Shown in pieces: positions 27,159 to 35,095 of a DNA stretch of 64,000 nt. How positions within the stretch are numbered: the stretch's first letter is position 1; each line of letters begins with the position of its first letter. The stretch comes from SR-FBR-E99 sp963732365. Lineage in GTDB: Bacteria; Bacteroidota; Bacteroidia; Bacteroidales; VadinHA17. Below the pieces are notes generated by a model that was given only the letters and a program-made list of their open reading frames with translations, was not told the DNA's origin and did no database searches. A program made the translations under genes and the position numbers. Where the stretch lies: positions 310,001 through 374,000 of the forward strand of contig CAVSZC010000007.1 in the NCBI GenBank assembly GCA_963732365.1, written 5' to 3'.

Positions 27159-28394
27159 TTATTTTTTCAGCAGATCCAGATCGCTGCCTGAGATATTCTG
27201 GAAGGCTCTCAGTCCGAACTGACCAATAACAGCGTAAACATAATCAAATATCCCTGACTGGACCGCCTCATAAGGCACCCACTGGTTCTCTATGCTGAAG
27301 CAGTACAGCTCTACCGGCATGCCGCTCTCCTCGGGAGGCATGTCGCGCACCATCACAGGCAACTTTCCGTCAATATTTTCATGATTTCGGAGATACTCAA
27401 GCATGTAGGCCCTGAAAGCCCCGAGGTTTGTCAGCGATGTCGGCTCTCCCTTCTTCACGGCCTTAATCTCTGAGCCATTCTCCCTGAGCCATTGCACCAG
27501 CAGAGGCCTCCTGCTGATTTTCTCAAGCAGCTCTGCATCAAGGAAAGTAATCGACCTTACGTCAATACGTATCTCGCGCTTGATACGCCTGACACCCGCC
27601 TCTTCCATCCCCTTCCAGTTCTGGAATGACTCGGATACAAGCGCATAGGTTGGGACAGTAAGTATTGTATTATCGAAGTTCTTAACCTTGACCGTGTGAA
27701 GTGACATGTCAACCACGGTTCCGTCGATGTTACGTCCAGGTATCGTTATCCAGTCACCCAGGCTCAGCATCTTGTTGTTAGAGAGCTGCATACTGGCAAC
27801 GAGGCCCAGCAGTGTATCCTTGAAGACAATGAGAAGCGCTGCCGAGGCCACTCCGAGACCCGCAATAACACTCGTGACAGAAACCCTGAAGAGGATGGAA
27901 GTAATGACCAGTATTCCGGCAATGATCACCAACGCCTTCACCAGCTGCACATATCCCTTTATCGGCCGTCCCTCTGACACGGGAAGAGTCAGGTAAATAC
28001 TGTGCCACGCCTGTACAAAGGCATTAACCGTAAGCACAGATGCGATGACAATATATATTTCCGAGCACCTGCGGACAAATGTGAGCCATATCAGATGGTC
28101 ATGCAGCATCCATGATGCGATGTACCAGACCACAACGCCGGGCACTATAAGCGCAAGGGTATGAAAGACCCTTGACTCAAGAAATATATCATCGTACGGT
28201 GATTTCGTCCGCTTTACCCAGACGGATACAACTTTTACAATGATGGCTCTTGAGATGACCTTTGAGAGCCAGGCTGTGACGGCTACCAGGATAATCATAA
28301 TCACTGCCGTGAGCCATGTAACAAGCCTGGCTGACATCCCGGCGTCAGCAAGGAACTCTTTTAAAATCTGCCCAGGTTCAAAAGATTCAAACAT
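27159..28394 (-). CDS. Mechanosensitive ion channel, MscS family
   Basis: A 411-residue protein with four or five N-terminal helices, then the MscS pore helix and beta domain: GLGVASAALLIVFKDTLLGL, LSNNKMLSLGDWITIPGRNI, and NFDNTILTVPTYALVSESFQ. The long C-terminal cytoplasmic domain resembles the YbdG/MSCL-like plant-type branch. It should release solutes during osmotic downshock. It is monocistronic. Confidence 0.9.
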   Translation of the reverse strand: MFESFEPGQILKEFLADAGMSARLVTWLTAVIMIILVAVTAWLSKVISRAIIVKVVSVWVKRTKSPYDDIFLESRVFHTLALIVPGVVVWYIASWMLHDHLIWLTFVRRCSEIYIVIASVLTVNAFVQAWHSIYLTLPVSEGRPIKGYVQLVKALVIIAGILVITSILFRVSVTSVIAGLGVASAALLIVFKDTLLGLVASMQLSNNKMLSLGDWITIPGRNIDGTVVDMSLHTVKVKNFDNTILTVPTYALVSESFQNWKGMEEAGVRRIKREIRIDVRSITFLDAELLEKISRRPLLVQWLRENGSEIKAVKKGEPTSLTNLGAFRAYMLEYLRNHENIDGKLPVMVRDMPPEESGMPVELYCFSIENQWVPYEAVQSGIFDYVYAVIGQFGLRAFQNISGSDLDLLKK

Positions 28395-28484
28395 TTAACA
28401 TCATATTTATCCGGGTGCAAATTACTAATTATCTTTTTTTATGACAGCCTCTTTAGTACCTTTACCACACCAAACAATAAAATA

Positions 28485-29759
28485 ATGAAAGTCATACAGG
28501 TTTTAATGCTGCTTTTACTGCCTCTTCTGACACAGGCACAGCTAATATTCGATGAGCATTTCACTGACCGGACCATGAGGTTTGATTTTATCCTTGCCGG
28601 AAACAGTGAATCGACAAAGGTTTTTCCTGTCTCTGTCATCACCGAGCCCTTCTGGGGCGGATCACTGCAGAACCTTACCGATCCGTTCAACTACGGTAAT
28701 TTCAGGTATGAAGTGTTTGATGCCGGAACCGGTACTGTTTTGTATTCAAAAGGATTCTGCACTCTGTACCAGGAGTGGCAGACCACGGCTGAGGCTAAGA
28801 GGATAGAGAAGAGTTTCCACGAGGTTGCCACCTTTCCCTTCCCAAAAAATAAAGTCCGTTTTGTACTGAGCATCAGGGGCCGCGACGGGCTCTTTACCAA
28901 ACTTTATGAAACAGACATTGACCCTGCAAGCTACTTCATCATTAACGAGAAGCCTGACGAAGCCCTTGCCACCCGTATATACGGCAGCGGCGATCCGCAC
29001 ACCTCACTTGACATCGCCTTTCTTTCAGAGGGTTATACGAAGGGGGAGATAGGAAAATTCAGGGCTGACGTCAAACGGATGGCTGATATCCTTTTCGAAG
29101 AGGCTCCCTTTGACAAGTACCGCGAGCGTATAAACATCTGGGCTGTTGAGGCTCCGTCACAGGAATCGGGCACTGACGTACCGGGTGAAGGCATCTATGT
29201 AAACACTGCACTTAATTCAAGCTACTACACCTTTGACGTTGACCGTTACCTGACCACACAGGACATCAGAAGTGTGAACGATTATGCCGCGGCGGCACCC
29301 CATGACCAGATTGTGGTGCTTATAAACAGCCCCAGGTACGGCGGGGGCGGTGTGTACAACTACTACAGCGCTGTCACATCCGATCATAAATTTACACCCC
29401 AGGTCTTCACCCATGAGTTTGGCCATGGCTTTGCAGGACTGGCTGATGAATACTACAGTTCAGAGGTTGCCTATGAGGAGTTTTACCCCCTTGCTGTTGA
29501 GCCGTGGGAGCCTAACATAACCACCATGGTGAATTTTGAATCCAAATGGAAGGACCTCATAGCCAAATCAGTGCCGGTACCAACCCCGAACACAAAGAAG
29601 TACACCGGTGTGACAGGACTGTTCGAGGGAGGGGGTTATTCAGCAAAAGGGATCTTCAGGCCCTCGTTTGACTGCCGTATGAAGAGCAACGAGGCAGAAT
29701 CATTCTGCGAGGTGTGCCAGCGGGCTATTGAGGAGATGATTCTCTTTTACCTGGAATAG
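28485..29759 (+). CDS. M64 family secreted metallopeptidase (IgA peptidase-like)
   Basis: A 424-residue protein with signal peptide (MKVIQVLMLLLLPLLTQAQ). The N-terminal 130 residues form the M64 N-terminal beta domain. The catalytic part has the zinc motif HEFGHGFAGLADEYY near residue 305 and closing cysteines (DCRMKSNEAESFCEVCQRAI). M64 contains IgA-specific peptidases of gut clostridia, but most Bacteroidetes members have no tested substrate. Its stop is 36 bases from the palindromic heptamer array. Confidence 0.9.
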   Translation: MKVIQVLMLLLLPLLTQAQLIFDEHFTDRTMRFDFILAGNSESTKVFPVSVITEPFWGGSLQNLTDPFNYGNFRYEVFDAGTGTVLYSKGFCTLYQEWQTTAEAKRIEKSFHEVATFPFPKNKVRFVLSIRGRDGLFTKLYETDIDPASYFIINEKPDEALATRIYGSGDPHTSLDIAFLSEGYTKGEIGKFRADVKRMADILFEEAPFDKYRERINIWAVEAPSQESGTDVPGEGIYVNTALNSSYYTFDVDRYLTTQDIRSVNDYAAAAPHDQIVVLINSPRYGGGGVYNYYSAVTSDHKFTPQVFTHEFGHGFAGLADEYYSSEVAYEEFYPLAVEPWEPNITTMVNFESKWKDLIAKSVPVPTPNTKKYTGVTGLFEGGGYSAKGIFRPSFDCRMKSNEAESFCEVCQRAIEEMILFYLE

Positions 29760-29795
29760 TGCCTCGAATAGAATAAACCTGCTCCTTTAGAAAAA

Positions 29796-29872
29796 GGTAT
29801 TCGGTAACCAGTAATCAGTAATCGGTTATTATCTGATACCGAATACTGAATACCGATTACCGAATACTCCAG
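29796..29872. repeat. Palindromic heptamer array between convergent genes
   Basis: Eleven units in register: ggtattc, ggtaacc, agtaatc, agtaatc, ggttatt, atctgat, accgaat, actgaat, accgatt, accgaat, actccag. The left half (29799-29826) is the reverse complement of the right half (29838-29865) with four mismatches over 28 pairs, around an 11-base loop. It could form a large hairpin on either strand. Confidence 0.85.
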
Positions 29873-29890
29873 TTTCCTGTTGCCTCTTAC

Positions 29891-30883
29891 CTACTTTTTC
29901 TTCTCACCGCCAGATGTAGGCGGTTTAGCGATAGAGTCACGCATGGTTGTGTCTGCCTCAATATTCCGCATCCTGTAGTAATCCATGATACCGAGGTTGC
30001 CGCTCTTGAAGGCATGAGCCATAGCCAGAGGTATTTCCACCTCGGCCTCGATGACCTTGGCACGTGCTTCCTGTGCCTTGGCCTTCATCTCCTGCTCAAG
30101 TGCCACGGCCATGGCGCGACGCTCCTCTGCCTTGGCCTGAGCAATATTCTTGTCAGCATTGGCCTGATCCATCTGCAGCACTGCCCCGATGTTCTTACCG
30201 ATGTCGATATCAGCTATGTCTATCGAAAGGATCTCAAACGCCGTTCCGGCATCGAGCCCTTTCTCAAGCACGGTCTTGCTGATACGGTCGGGATTCTCCA
30301 AAACTTCCTTATGGCTATGAGCCGAACCGATTGACGAGACTATCCCCTCACCAACGCGAGCAAGAACGGTCTCCTCACCAGCGCCACCGACAAGCTGCTT
30401 GATATTGGCCCTCACCGTCACCCTGGCTTTTGCTATCAGCTGGATGCCGTCGCGTGCCACCGCTGTGACAGGAGGTGTATCGATGACCTTTGGATTAACC
30501 GACATCTGGACCGCCTGGAAGACATCACGGCCGGCAAGGTCTATGGCAGTTGCCATCTTGAACGAGAGGTCTATGTTAGCCTTGTTTGCCGAGACGAGGG
30601 CATGGACCACCTGTGCCACATGACCGCCCGCAAGATAATGAGCCTCAAGATCATCACGGTTAAGCTTGATGCCTGCCTTATCGGCCTCGATCATCGCGCC
30701 GACAACTATTGAAGGCGGCACCTTGCGCCATCTCATGAAGATAAGCTGCAGCAGGCTGATCCTGACACCTGATACCAGAGCCTGGAACCACAACCCGATG
30801 GGTATGAAATAAAGAAGTATCCAGAGCAGGATTACTGCCCCGACGATAATGATCACATAAATACCTAATCCACTCATTTCCAT
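29891..30883 (-). CDS. floA: Flotillin-like protein FloA
   Basis: A 330-residue protein with one hairpin membrane region at the N-terminus (IYVIIIVGAVILLWILLYFI), then the SPFH domain (GRDVFQAVQMSVNP, VDTPPVTAVARDGIQLIAKA) and an Ala/Glu-rich coiled coil (EERRAMAVALEQEMKAKAQE). Length and order match bacterial FloA/YqfA, which organises membrane microdomains. It is the last gene of the SPOR-clpS-nfeD-floA run and abuts the nfeD gene, its usual partner. Confidence 0.92.
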   Translation of the reverse strand: MEMSGLGIYVIIIVGAVILLWILLYFIPIGLWFQALVSGVRISLLQLIFMRWRKVPPSIVVGAMIEADKAGIKLNRDDLEAHYLAGGHVAQVVHALVSANKANIDLSFKMATAIDLAGRDVFQAVQMSVNPKVIDTPPVTAVARDGIQLIAKARVTVRANIKQLVGGAGEETVLARVGEGIVSSIGSAHSHKEVLENPDRISKTVLEKGLDAGTAFEILSIDIADIDIGKNIGAVLQMDQANADKNIAQAKAEERRAMAVALEQEMKAKAQEARAKVIEAEVEIPLAMAHAFKSGNLGIMDYYRMRNIEADTTMRDSIAKPPTSGGEKKK

Positions 30884-30884
30884 A

Positions 30885-31361
30885 TTATTTGTTTATTGGT
30901 TTTACTATTACCTTATTGTCCTCGATCCTGATCACCTCGATCTCCTGTCTCGGATCAATGAGTATATCAACTGACTTTGCCTCAAAATACTCCCCGTTCA
31001 CAAGTACCTTGCCGCCCGGTACCAGGCGTGTCACAGTCACGCCTCTGTCGCCCGGTTTTACCCTCCCTTCCTCACTGCGGATATTATCAACCGTGCCGTC
31101 GATGGAGGTCTTAAGCATGAACTTCTTCCAGGTGCCGCTCCTGAGCATCAGTACCGTTGATACAATCAGCAGCAATGCGGTTCCGCCGAGCACTGCCATC
31201 CCCGTGCCTGTACCAAAGGTGGTGAATGACAGTATTATGCCGATTATTATGCATATCGCACCCCCAACGCCTGCTATGGTGATACCGGGGATAAGCATGA
31301 ACTCGATAATGAAGAGGAGGAGGCCAAGCAGTATCAGGAATATTATCAGACCAAGTGACAT
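30885..31361 (-). CDS. nfeD: NfeD family membrane protein
   Basis: A 158-residue short-type NfeD. Three helices fill residues 1-75 (LGLIIFLILLGLLLFIIEFM and following), and the C-terminal OB-fold carries GDRGVTVTRLVPGGKVLVNG and KVIVKPINK. The NfeD OB domain is thought to support flotillin assembly. The gene is one base from floA, as in many genomes. Confidence 0.92.
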   Translation of the reverse strand: MSLGLIIFLILLGLLLFIIEFMLIPGITIAGVGGAICIIIGIILSFTTFGTGTGMAVLGGTALLLIVSTVLMLRSGTWKKFMLKTSIDGTVDNIRSEEGRVKPGDRGVTVTRLVPGGKVLVNGEYFEAKSVDILIDPRQEIEVIRIEDNKVIVKPINK

Positions 31362-31374
31362 GGTATATCTGTTT

Positions 31375-31644
31375 TTACAGGACTATAGTATCAAGGTTCA
31401 GTTCTCTCAGTCTGAGGCTCATTCGCTCCAGGGTGACGGCATCACCCATCTTTATCACGCAACCACCTTTATGGTGGGTCAGGAAAGCGCACTGCTCAGC
31501 CTGCAGTTCGTCATGACCGCACACATCAACAAGTGAGTTGATGACATGCTCAAAAGTGTTCAAATCATCATTGACAAGGAATAGAGACTTCTCATGCTCC
31601 TCGTTACGCCTGCTGCCCCGGGGGCTCGGTTTTCCCTTAGTCAT
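31375..31644 (-). CDS. clpS: ATP-dependent Clp protease adaptor ClpS
   Basis: An 89-residue protein with the ClpS core: LFLVNDDLNTFEHVINSLVD at the N-degron pocket and a second helix EQCAFLTHHKGGCVIKMGD. ClpS delivers N-end rule substrates to ClpAP or ClpCP. The start codon overlaps the stop of the upstream SPOR-protein gene by eight bases (ATGACTAA), which indicates translational coupling. clpS is usually not next to nfeD/floA, so the linkage is notable. Confidence 0.88.
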   Translation of the reverse strand: MTKGKPSPRGSRRNEEHEKSLFLVNDDLNTFEHVINSLVDVCGHDELQAEQCAFLTHHKGGCVIKMGDAVTLERMSLRLRELNLDTIVL

Positions 31645-33220
31645 TCAGTATCTTTTTTAACAGTTCCTTTGCCGCCTCAACCGGTATCTCCTGCATGCCT
31701 ACATATGCTGCCACCCTTGAGGTGCTGTAGCCGTTACGCACAAGCAGTGAGACATACTCATCAGCGCTCTCAAATGTAATAAAATTCCCGATGAGAAAAA
31801 CAGCCTCTCCATCACTGTTTTTAATGATGTCCAGTCCCCTGGTCCCGGCAAGGAGTTGAATCTTCTCAATTACATCCGGTTTGACAGGCTTCTTTGATCG
31901 CATCACCTCAGCCCTGAAGGTCAGTGTTCCGACAGGAAGGGTGTCACTAACTGAAATATTGTTGCTCTCCTTTGCGTCAGCATTCATGCGGAGCAGCGGT
32001 TTCCCGCCCCACTCCTTCTCAAGCAGGGCTGCTCTCTCCATCGAGACCTGGACATCATCCATCCAGGCAATGACAAATGCATCAGGGAATCCCGCGGCAC
32101 GTGCCGGCGTGATAGCCTGTCTGGCTGCCTCCAGTGTACGGAACAAACCGGTATAGTAATATGTAACCCCATTTTCCGGTTTTAATCTCCCGTAAACCGG
32201 GGAAAGACCTTTAAAAAGCTCAGGCTTTACAGGATTACGGAATGCTGCAAGCTGCACGCTGTACACAAGCCCTGCAGGGGTGCCCCGGTCTATCGGTATC
32301 GGCTCATTCTCACCGTAAAGGGGAGCCTGTCTCACTTCAAAAACACTGTAGACACAGACTGAGTCATCGGCTTCAACCTCAGCAGCAGTAACAGAAACAG
32401 GTTCAAGTGAAGCAAGTATACTGTCAGCCTGTGACTGCTTTTTTGCGGCATCCCTCTCGATGGCCTCGGCTTTATTCTTCAGAGCTCCCTTTTTATCAGG
32501 AGTTGCTGATTCCATCTCCCTCCTTACACCCTGCGCCGAGCGTATAAGCGAGTCAGCGGTGTACTGCAGCATAACTATCTGCCTCAGTTTTGCATCATAT
32601 TCATCCGGTACGGTCTCCTGCACGGTCAGATCCGCCGGCGGAGTGACAATAGTTCCTGAGCTGGTCCCCGGGCCGGTCCCTGAGCTTGTCGAAGGGGCCG
32701 GAGGGGCCGAAGGGGCCGGAGGGGCCGGAGGGTCTTTCAGTGCGGCAGCGGAGGGCGCCATCCCCCCTATCCCCTTTCCGCATTCATCAACATATCTCTG
32801 CACCTCATACTCCTGCGAGACCTTCTTCCCTGCAATCTTCGAAAACCTGCCGTAGGCCTCTGCTGCCTGATCGAAGTCACCGTTCATCTGCAGCGAGCGG
32901 CCATACCAGAACCATACATCATCAGGTACGTTCTTGACACCTGCAGAGCTGTTAATCGCCGAGGCAAGAAGTCCTGCAGCACGCGGTATGTCACGCTCCA
33001 GCTTGACCAGGCACGCCCCGGCATAATATTTATAAAGCGGGTCACGCGAGTAGAGCAGAAGCAACCCGTTGTAATGGTCATAGGCAGTCTCATATTTCCC
33101 CGCATTCCATGCAGCCTCCGCCTCAGTCTTTGACGGCTTCACAGCCCCGCCCTGTGCTATGGCGACAGGCAATGCAACGCTGCAGACAAGCAGTAGCATG
33201 CTGCATATCCTCAGGGCTCT
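31637..33220 (-). CDS. Exported TPR-like and SPOR-domain protein
   Basis: From the ATG at 33220 (an in-frame ATG at 33271 is possible) 527 residues. A signal peptide (MRALRICSMLLLVCSVALPV) is followed by TPR-like helices (AEAAWNAGKYETAYDHYNGL, AAEAYGRFSKIAG), a Pro/Ala/Ser/Gly linker, a coiled coil (KNKAEAIERDAAKKQSQADS) and a SPOR-like domain (LVYSVQLAAFRNP) with a second related copy at the end. SPOR domains bind denuded peptidoglycan, so a cell-wall role is inferred. The linker is encoded by a repeat (32655-32735). It heads the clpS-nfeD-floA transcript. Confidence 0.8.
   Translation of the reverse strand, partial: RALRICSMLLLVCSVALPVAIAQGGAVKPSKTEAEAAWNAGKYETAYDHYNGLLLLYSRDPLYKYYAGACLVKLERDIPRAAGLLASAINSSAGVKNVPDDVWFWYGRSLQMNGDFDQAAEAYGRFSKIAGKKVSQEYEVQRYVDECGKGIGGMAPSAAALKDPPAPPAPSAPPAPSTSSGTGPGTSSGTIVTPPADLTVQETVPDEYDAKLRQIVMLQYTADSLIRSAQGVRREMESATPDKKGALKNKAEAIERDAAKKQSQADSILASLEPVSVTAAEVEADDSVCVYSVFEVRQAPLYGENEPIPIDRGTPAGLVYSVQLAAFRNPVKPELFKGLSPVYGRLKPENGVTYYYTGLFRTLEAARQAITPARAAGFPDAFVIAWMDDVQVSMERAALLEKEWGGKPLLRMNADAKESNNISVSDTLPVGTLTFRAEVMRSKKPVKPDVIEKIQLLAGTRGLDIIKNSDGEAVFLIGNFITFESADEYVSLLVRNGYSTSRVAAYVGMQEIPVEAAKELLKKILND
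32655..32735. repeat. Repeat element inside the SPOR-protein gene
   Basis: On the plus strand cctgagctggtcc (32655-32667) recurs as cctgagcttgtcgaagg (32679-32695), then five 9-base units follow (gaaggggcc, ggaggggcc, gaaggggcc, ggaggggcc, ggagggtct). On the coding strand these give a flexible PPAP/SSGTG linker. The core cctgagcttgtcgaagg is a sequence often seen as a dispersed intergenic repeat in bacteria, so insertion of a repeat into the gene is likely. Confidence 0.7.
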
Positions 33221-33306
33221 CATGTTAATAACTCTGAGGAAGAAAAATTTCACATTAGATGATAACTTCATACCTTTACCAATCTGAACAAAAATACTAA
33301 AAAGTC

Positions 33307-33771
33307 ATGACTAAGATTGCAGAAGGGATGCCTGCTCCGCTTTTTGAGGGCAGGGATCAGGATGGAAATGTAATTAAGCTAAGCAATTATAAAGGCAAAA
33401 AGATCATACTCTATTTTTATCCGAAGGATAACACTCCGGGATGCACCGCGGAAGCATGCAGCCTGAGAGATAATTATGAAGAGCTCCTTAAGAAAGGATT
33501 TGTTGTCCTCGGCGTCAGTCCCGACACCGAAAAATCACACAAGGGTTTCGCTGAGAAATTTCATCTGCCCTTCCCCCTGATTGCTGATCCGGATAAAAAG
33601 ATCATGACTGCCTACGGATCGTACGGCGAGAAGATGATGTACGGCAGGAAGGTGACAGGAGTCATACGTACAACATTCATAATTGATGAAAAGGGATTGA
33701 TAGAGAAAGTCATAAAAAAGGTTGACACGAAAGAGCATGCCCCTCAGATATTCAAACTATACACCAGATAA
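33307..33771 (+). CDS. bcp: Thioredoxin-dependent peroxiredoxin, BCP/PrxQ type
   Basis: A 154-residue peroxiredoxin. The peroxidatic Cys46 and resolving Cys51 lie in NTPGCTAEACSLRD, the five-residue spacing typical of PrxQ. The catalytic Thr and Arg are in YPKDNTPGC and GVIRTTFIID. It reduces peroxides with thioredoxin. A TACCTTTA box (33273-33280) precedes it. The upstream gene is divergent. Confidence 0.93.
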   Translation: MTKIAEGMPAPLFEGRDQDGNVIKLSNYKGKKIILYFYPKDNTPGCTAEACSLRDNYEELLKKGFVVLGVSPDTEKSHKGFAEKFHLPFPLIADPDKKIMTAYGSYGEKMMYGRKVTGVIRTTFIIDEKGLIEKVIKKVDTKEHAPQIFKLYTR

Positions 33772-33830
33772 CTTACAACTGACTGTGTCAGCCGTCTTCG
33801 TCGGCCGTAGGTCGACTTCGACGACCGAAG

Positions 33831-33849
33831 GCCGTAGCTTCAGCGAAGG
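33831..33849. repeat. Dispersed 19-mer, copy 1
   Basis: gccgtagcttcagcgaagg, matching the copy at 45526-45544 on the same strand in 17 of 19 bases. It lies within a partly palindromic stretch (tcagcc at 33788, ggctga at 33848) between bcp and the recA-proximal heptamer array. Confidence 0.65.
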
Positions 33850-33898
33850 CTGATAACAGACAAAAGATAACCGATAACTGACAACTGATAACGGAATA
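33850..33898. repeat. Heptamer array directly upstream of recA
   Basis: Seven units in register: ctgataa, cagacaa, aagataa, ccgataa, ctgacaa, ctgataa, cggaata. The array ends three bases before the recA start codon, so it occupies the place of the ribosome entry region. Confidence 0.85.
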
Positions 33899-33901
33899 AT
33901 T

Positions 33902-34912
33902 ATGGAAAAGAAAGAGATCAACAAGGACAAGATGAAGGCCCTTGAGGTGACGCTCGGCAAGATTGAGAAGGATTTCGGCCGGGGCACCATAATGAAGCTG
34001 GGTGATCATGCCATTGACAATGTGCAGGTCATCTCGACAGGCTCCATAGGGCTTGATGCCGCACTTGGTATAGGCGGACTGCCACGCGGAAGGGTGGTGG
34101 AGATATACGGGCCGGAGTCATCCGGGAAAACGACCCTCGCCATTCATGCCATCGCCGAGGCACAGAAAGCCGGGGGCATTGCTGCAATAATTGACGCCGA
34201 GCATGCTTTTGACCGCTTCTATGCCGAGAAACTGGGTGTCGATGTCGAGAATCTTCTCATATCCCAGCCTGACAACGGAGAACAGGCGCTTGAGATAACA
34301 GACCATCTGATAAGGTCAGGTGCCATTGACATTATTGTCATTGACTCAGTAGCCGCACTGACACCCAAGGCAGAGATAGAAGGGGAGATGGGTGACTCAA
34401 AGATGGGTCTGCAGGCAAGACTGATGTCACAGGCGCTCCGGAAACTTACAGCCAACATCAACAAAACCAACACCACATGCATCTTCATCAACCAGCTGAG
34501 GGAGAAGATAGGTGTGATGTTCGGCAATCCCGAGACCACCACCGGCGGTAACGCACTGAAATTCTACGCCTCCATCAGGCTAGACATAAGGCGCTCGAAC
34601 CAGATCAAGGATGGAGAGGATGCCATTGGTAACAGGGTGAGGGTGAAGGTTGTCAAGAACAAGCTTGCGCCGCCGTTCAGGAAAGCTGACTTTGACATTC
34701 TCTTCGGGGAGGGCATATCCCGTACCGGTGAGATAATAGATCTCGGCACCGACTTCAACATCATCAAAAAGAGCGGTTCATGGTTCTCATACGGTGAGAC
34801 TAAACTAGGTCAGGGACGTGATGCCGTGAAGCAGATACTTGAAGACAATCCGGAACTGGCAGACGAGATCAAGGATAAGATCACTGCTCATCTGAAGGAA
34901 AAGGCAAAATAA
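33902..34912 (+). CDS. recA: Recombinase RecA
   Basis: A 336-residue RecA of normal length. Walker A is GPESSGKTTL, Walker B lies in AIDIIVIDSVAALTP, the L2-type loop follows as QLREKIGVMFGNPETTTGGN, and the C-terminal domain is short. It forms filaments on single-stranded DNA for recombination and drives LexA cleavage where present. The start is ATG at 33902 with an AT-rich heptamer array in place of a Shine-Dalgarno sequence. Confidence 0.97.
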   Translation: MEKKEINKDKMKALEVTLGKIEKDFGRGTIMKLGDHAIDNVQVISTGSIGLDAALGIGGLPRGRVVEIYGPESSGKTTLAIHAIAEAQKAGGIAAIIDAEHAFDRFYAEKLGVDVENLLISQPDNGEQALEITDHLIRSGAIDIIVIDSVAALTPKAEIEGEMGDSKMGLQARLMSQALRKLTANINKTNTTCIFINQLREKIGVMFGNPETTTGGNALKFYASIRLDIRRSNQIKDGEDAIGNRVRVKVVKNKLAPPFRKADFDILFGEGISRTGEIIDLGTDFNIIKKSGSWFSYGETKLGQGRDAVKQILEDNPELADEIKDKITAHLKEKAK

Positions 34913-34916
34913 AAAC

Positions 34917-34943
34917 AAGAGTCCCGCATGAACGGGACTCTTT
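34917..34943 (+). terminator. Hairpin after recA, weak terminator
   Basis: aagagtcccg (34917-34926) pairs with cgggactctt (34933-34942) across a 6-base loop, with only a short T-run. It starts 4 bases after the recA stop. Confidence 0.5.
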
Positions 34944-34946
34944 CAC

Positions 34947-35011
34947 AGGTGCCCGGTGCTAACCAAACCTCTGACACATGAAAACTCTCCTCTCCCCTCT
35001 CCCGGGCACCT
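34947..35011. repeat. Long-loop inverted repeat behind recA
   Basis: aggtgcccgg (34947-34956) and ccgggcacct (35002-35011) are perfect complements, separated by 45 bases that contain a purine/pyrimidine-biased run (ctctcctctcccctctccc). The role is unknown. Confidence 0.5.
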
Positions 35012-35095
35012 TAGGGTCTAATAATACCCGCACCTAAACTATGATCCGTGATGAGTAATTGCCGAAACCCTCTTTACGGATACTGATGTCAGCGT

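Noticed and set aside
34917..34943. Strong rho-independent terminator after recA
   Set aside because: The stem is good but the T-run is only three bases, so it is listed with moderate confidence.
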